From Collinsella sp. (GTDB taxonomy: Bacteria; Actinomycetota; Coriobacteriia; Coriobacteriales; Coriobacteriaceae), in the NCBI GenBank assembly GCA_022713905.1, contig JAIHTM010000125.1:1-7867 (forward strand): a stretch of DNA of 7,867 nucleotides. Direction: 5' to 3'. Of the stretch, positions 7,750 to 7,867 are shown piece after piece; the first letter of the stretch is position 1, and each line of letters starts with the position of its first letter. The notes beneath the pieces are model-generated. The model worked only from the letters and a program-made list of their open reading frames with translations, ran no database searches and was not told the DNA's origin. A program made the translations under genes and the position numbers.

Positions 7750-7826
7750 CGTCTTCCTGCCAAAGTTCAAATGAACCTCCGTTAACCTTGTCTGTTCATC
7801 CCCTCCCCTCAAACTTTCCGGTCATG
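7750..7826. other. 5' upstream region of the giant gene
   Basis: Apart from the GGAGG box and the two candidate starts, I see no convincing promoter here. A TTGAGG hexamer on the minus strand has no acceptable -10 box 16-18 bases downstream (AAGGTT at 17 is poor). The promoter is probably beyond the right edge or is weak and regulated. Confidence 0.4.
7776..7780 (-). promoter_or_regulatory. strong GGAGG ribosome binding site with ambiguous start choice
   Basis: The minus strand reads GGAGG followed by TTCAT and then an in-frame TTG at 7770. The ATG at 7749 is 26 bases beyond GGAGG, too far to use it, but has its own weaker AGGA (7757-7754) five bases away. The best Shine-Dalgarno sequence therefore points to TTG, while codon type and signal-peptide position favour ATG. 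Either start keeps the same signal peptide core. Confidence 0.6.
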
Positions 7827-7859
7827 GCCCCGCCGCCTTTTTTCAAGGGGTGGCGGGGC
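7827..7859. other. GC-rich hairpin upstream of the surface-protein gene
   Basis: GCCCCGCC (7827-7834) pairs with GGCGGGGC (7852-7859), and inside it CCTT (7836-7839) pairs with AAGG (7845-7848) around a TTTTC loop. No T-tract follows on the minus strand, and on the plus strand only TT follows the stem before the window reads CCGACC and ends. It may be the terminator of a gene beyond the right edge or a structured leader of the giant gene. The sequence shown does not decide which. Confidence 0.55.
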
Positions 7860-7867
7860 TTCCGACC

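Overview
The window looks like chromosomal DNA from a high-GC Gram-positive bacterium, most likely Bifidobacterium or a close actinobacterial relative. The evidence is a strongly GC-rich third codon position, an LAxTG-type sortase signal instead of LPxTG, and a very large surface protein built from pilin-type isopeptide domains. The genus is inferred from overall character; no marker gene is present to prove it.

Both real genes lie on the minus strand. From right to left the layout is as follows. (1) Positions 7771-7867 are a short upstream region with a GC-rich hairpin at the window edge and a GGAGG ribosome binding site. (2) One giant gene, about 7749 to 784, encodes a secreted, wall-anchored protein of about 2321 residues. 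Its order is signal peptide, disordered linker, a ~735-residue head of unknown family, a fimbrial isopeptide/DUF11-like domain, another beta domain, an SdrD-B-like calcium-type domain, seven tandem Spy0128/FctA-like isopeptide domains, LAKTG, a membrane helix and a basic tail. (3) A strong rho-independent terminator lies at 711-770. (4) A second minus-strand gene begins with GTG at 688 and runs off the left edge. It encodes an Ala/Lys/Asp-rich helical protein with a short hydrophobic N-terminus, and it is largely hidden because it is incomplete.

The giant protein reads as a stand-alone stalk adhesin. The N-terminal head would be displayed far from the wall on a covalently stiffened stalk and linked to peptidoglycan by a sortase encoded elsewhere. 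No sortase, pilin-polymerisation motif (YPK-type) or E-box was seen, so this is probably not a pilus operon. The long plus-strand open frames opposite both genes are antisense shadows caused by the GC-rich third codon position. I found no RNA gene, CRISPR array, insertion sequence or phage module. The parts most worth a closer look are the unassigned head, the interrupted last stalk domain, and the tight terminator/possible leaderless start junction at 680-720.
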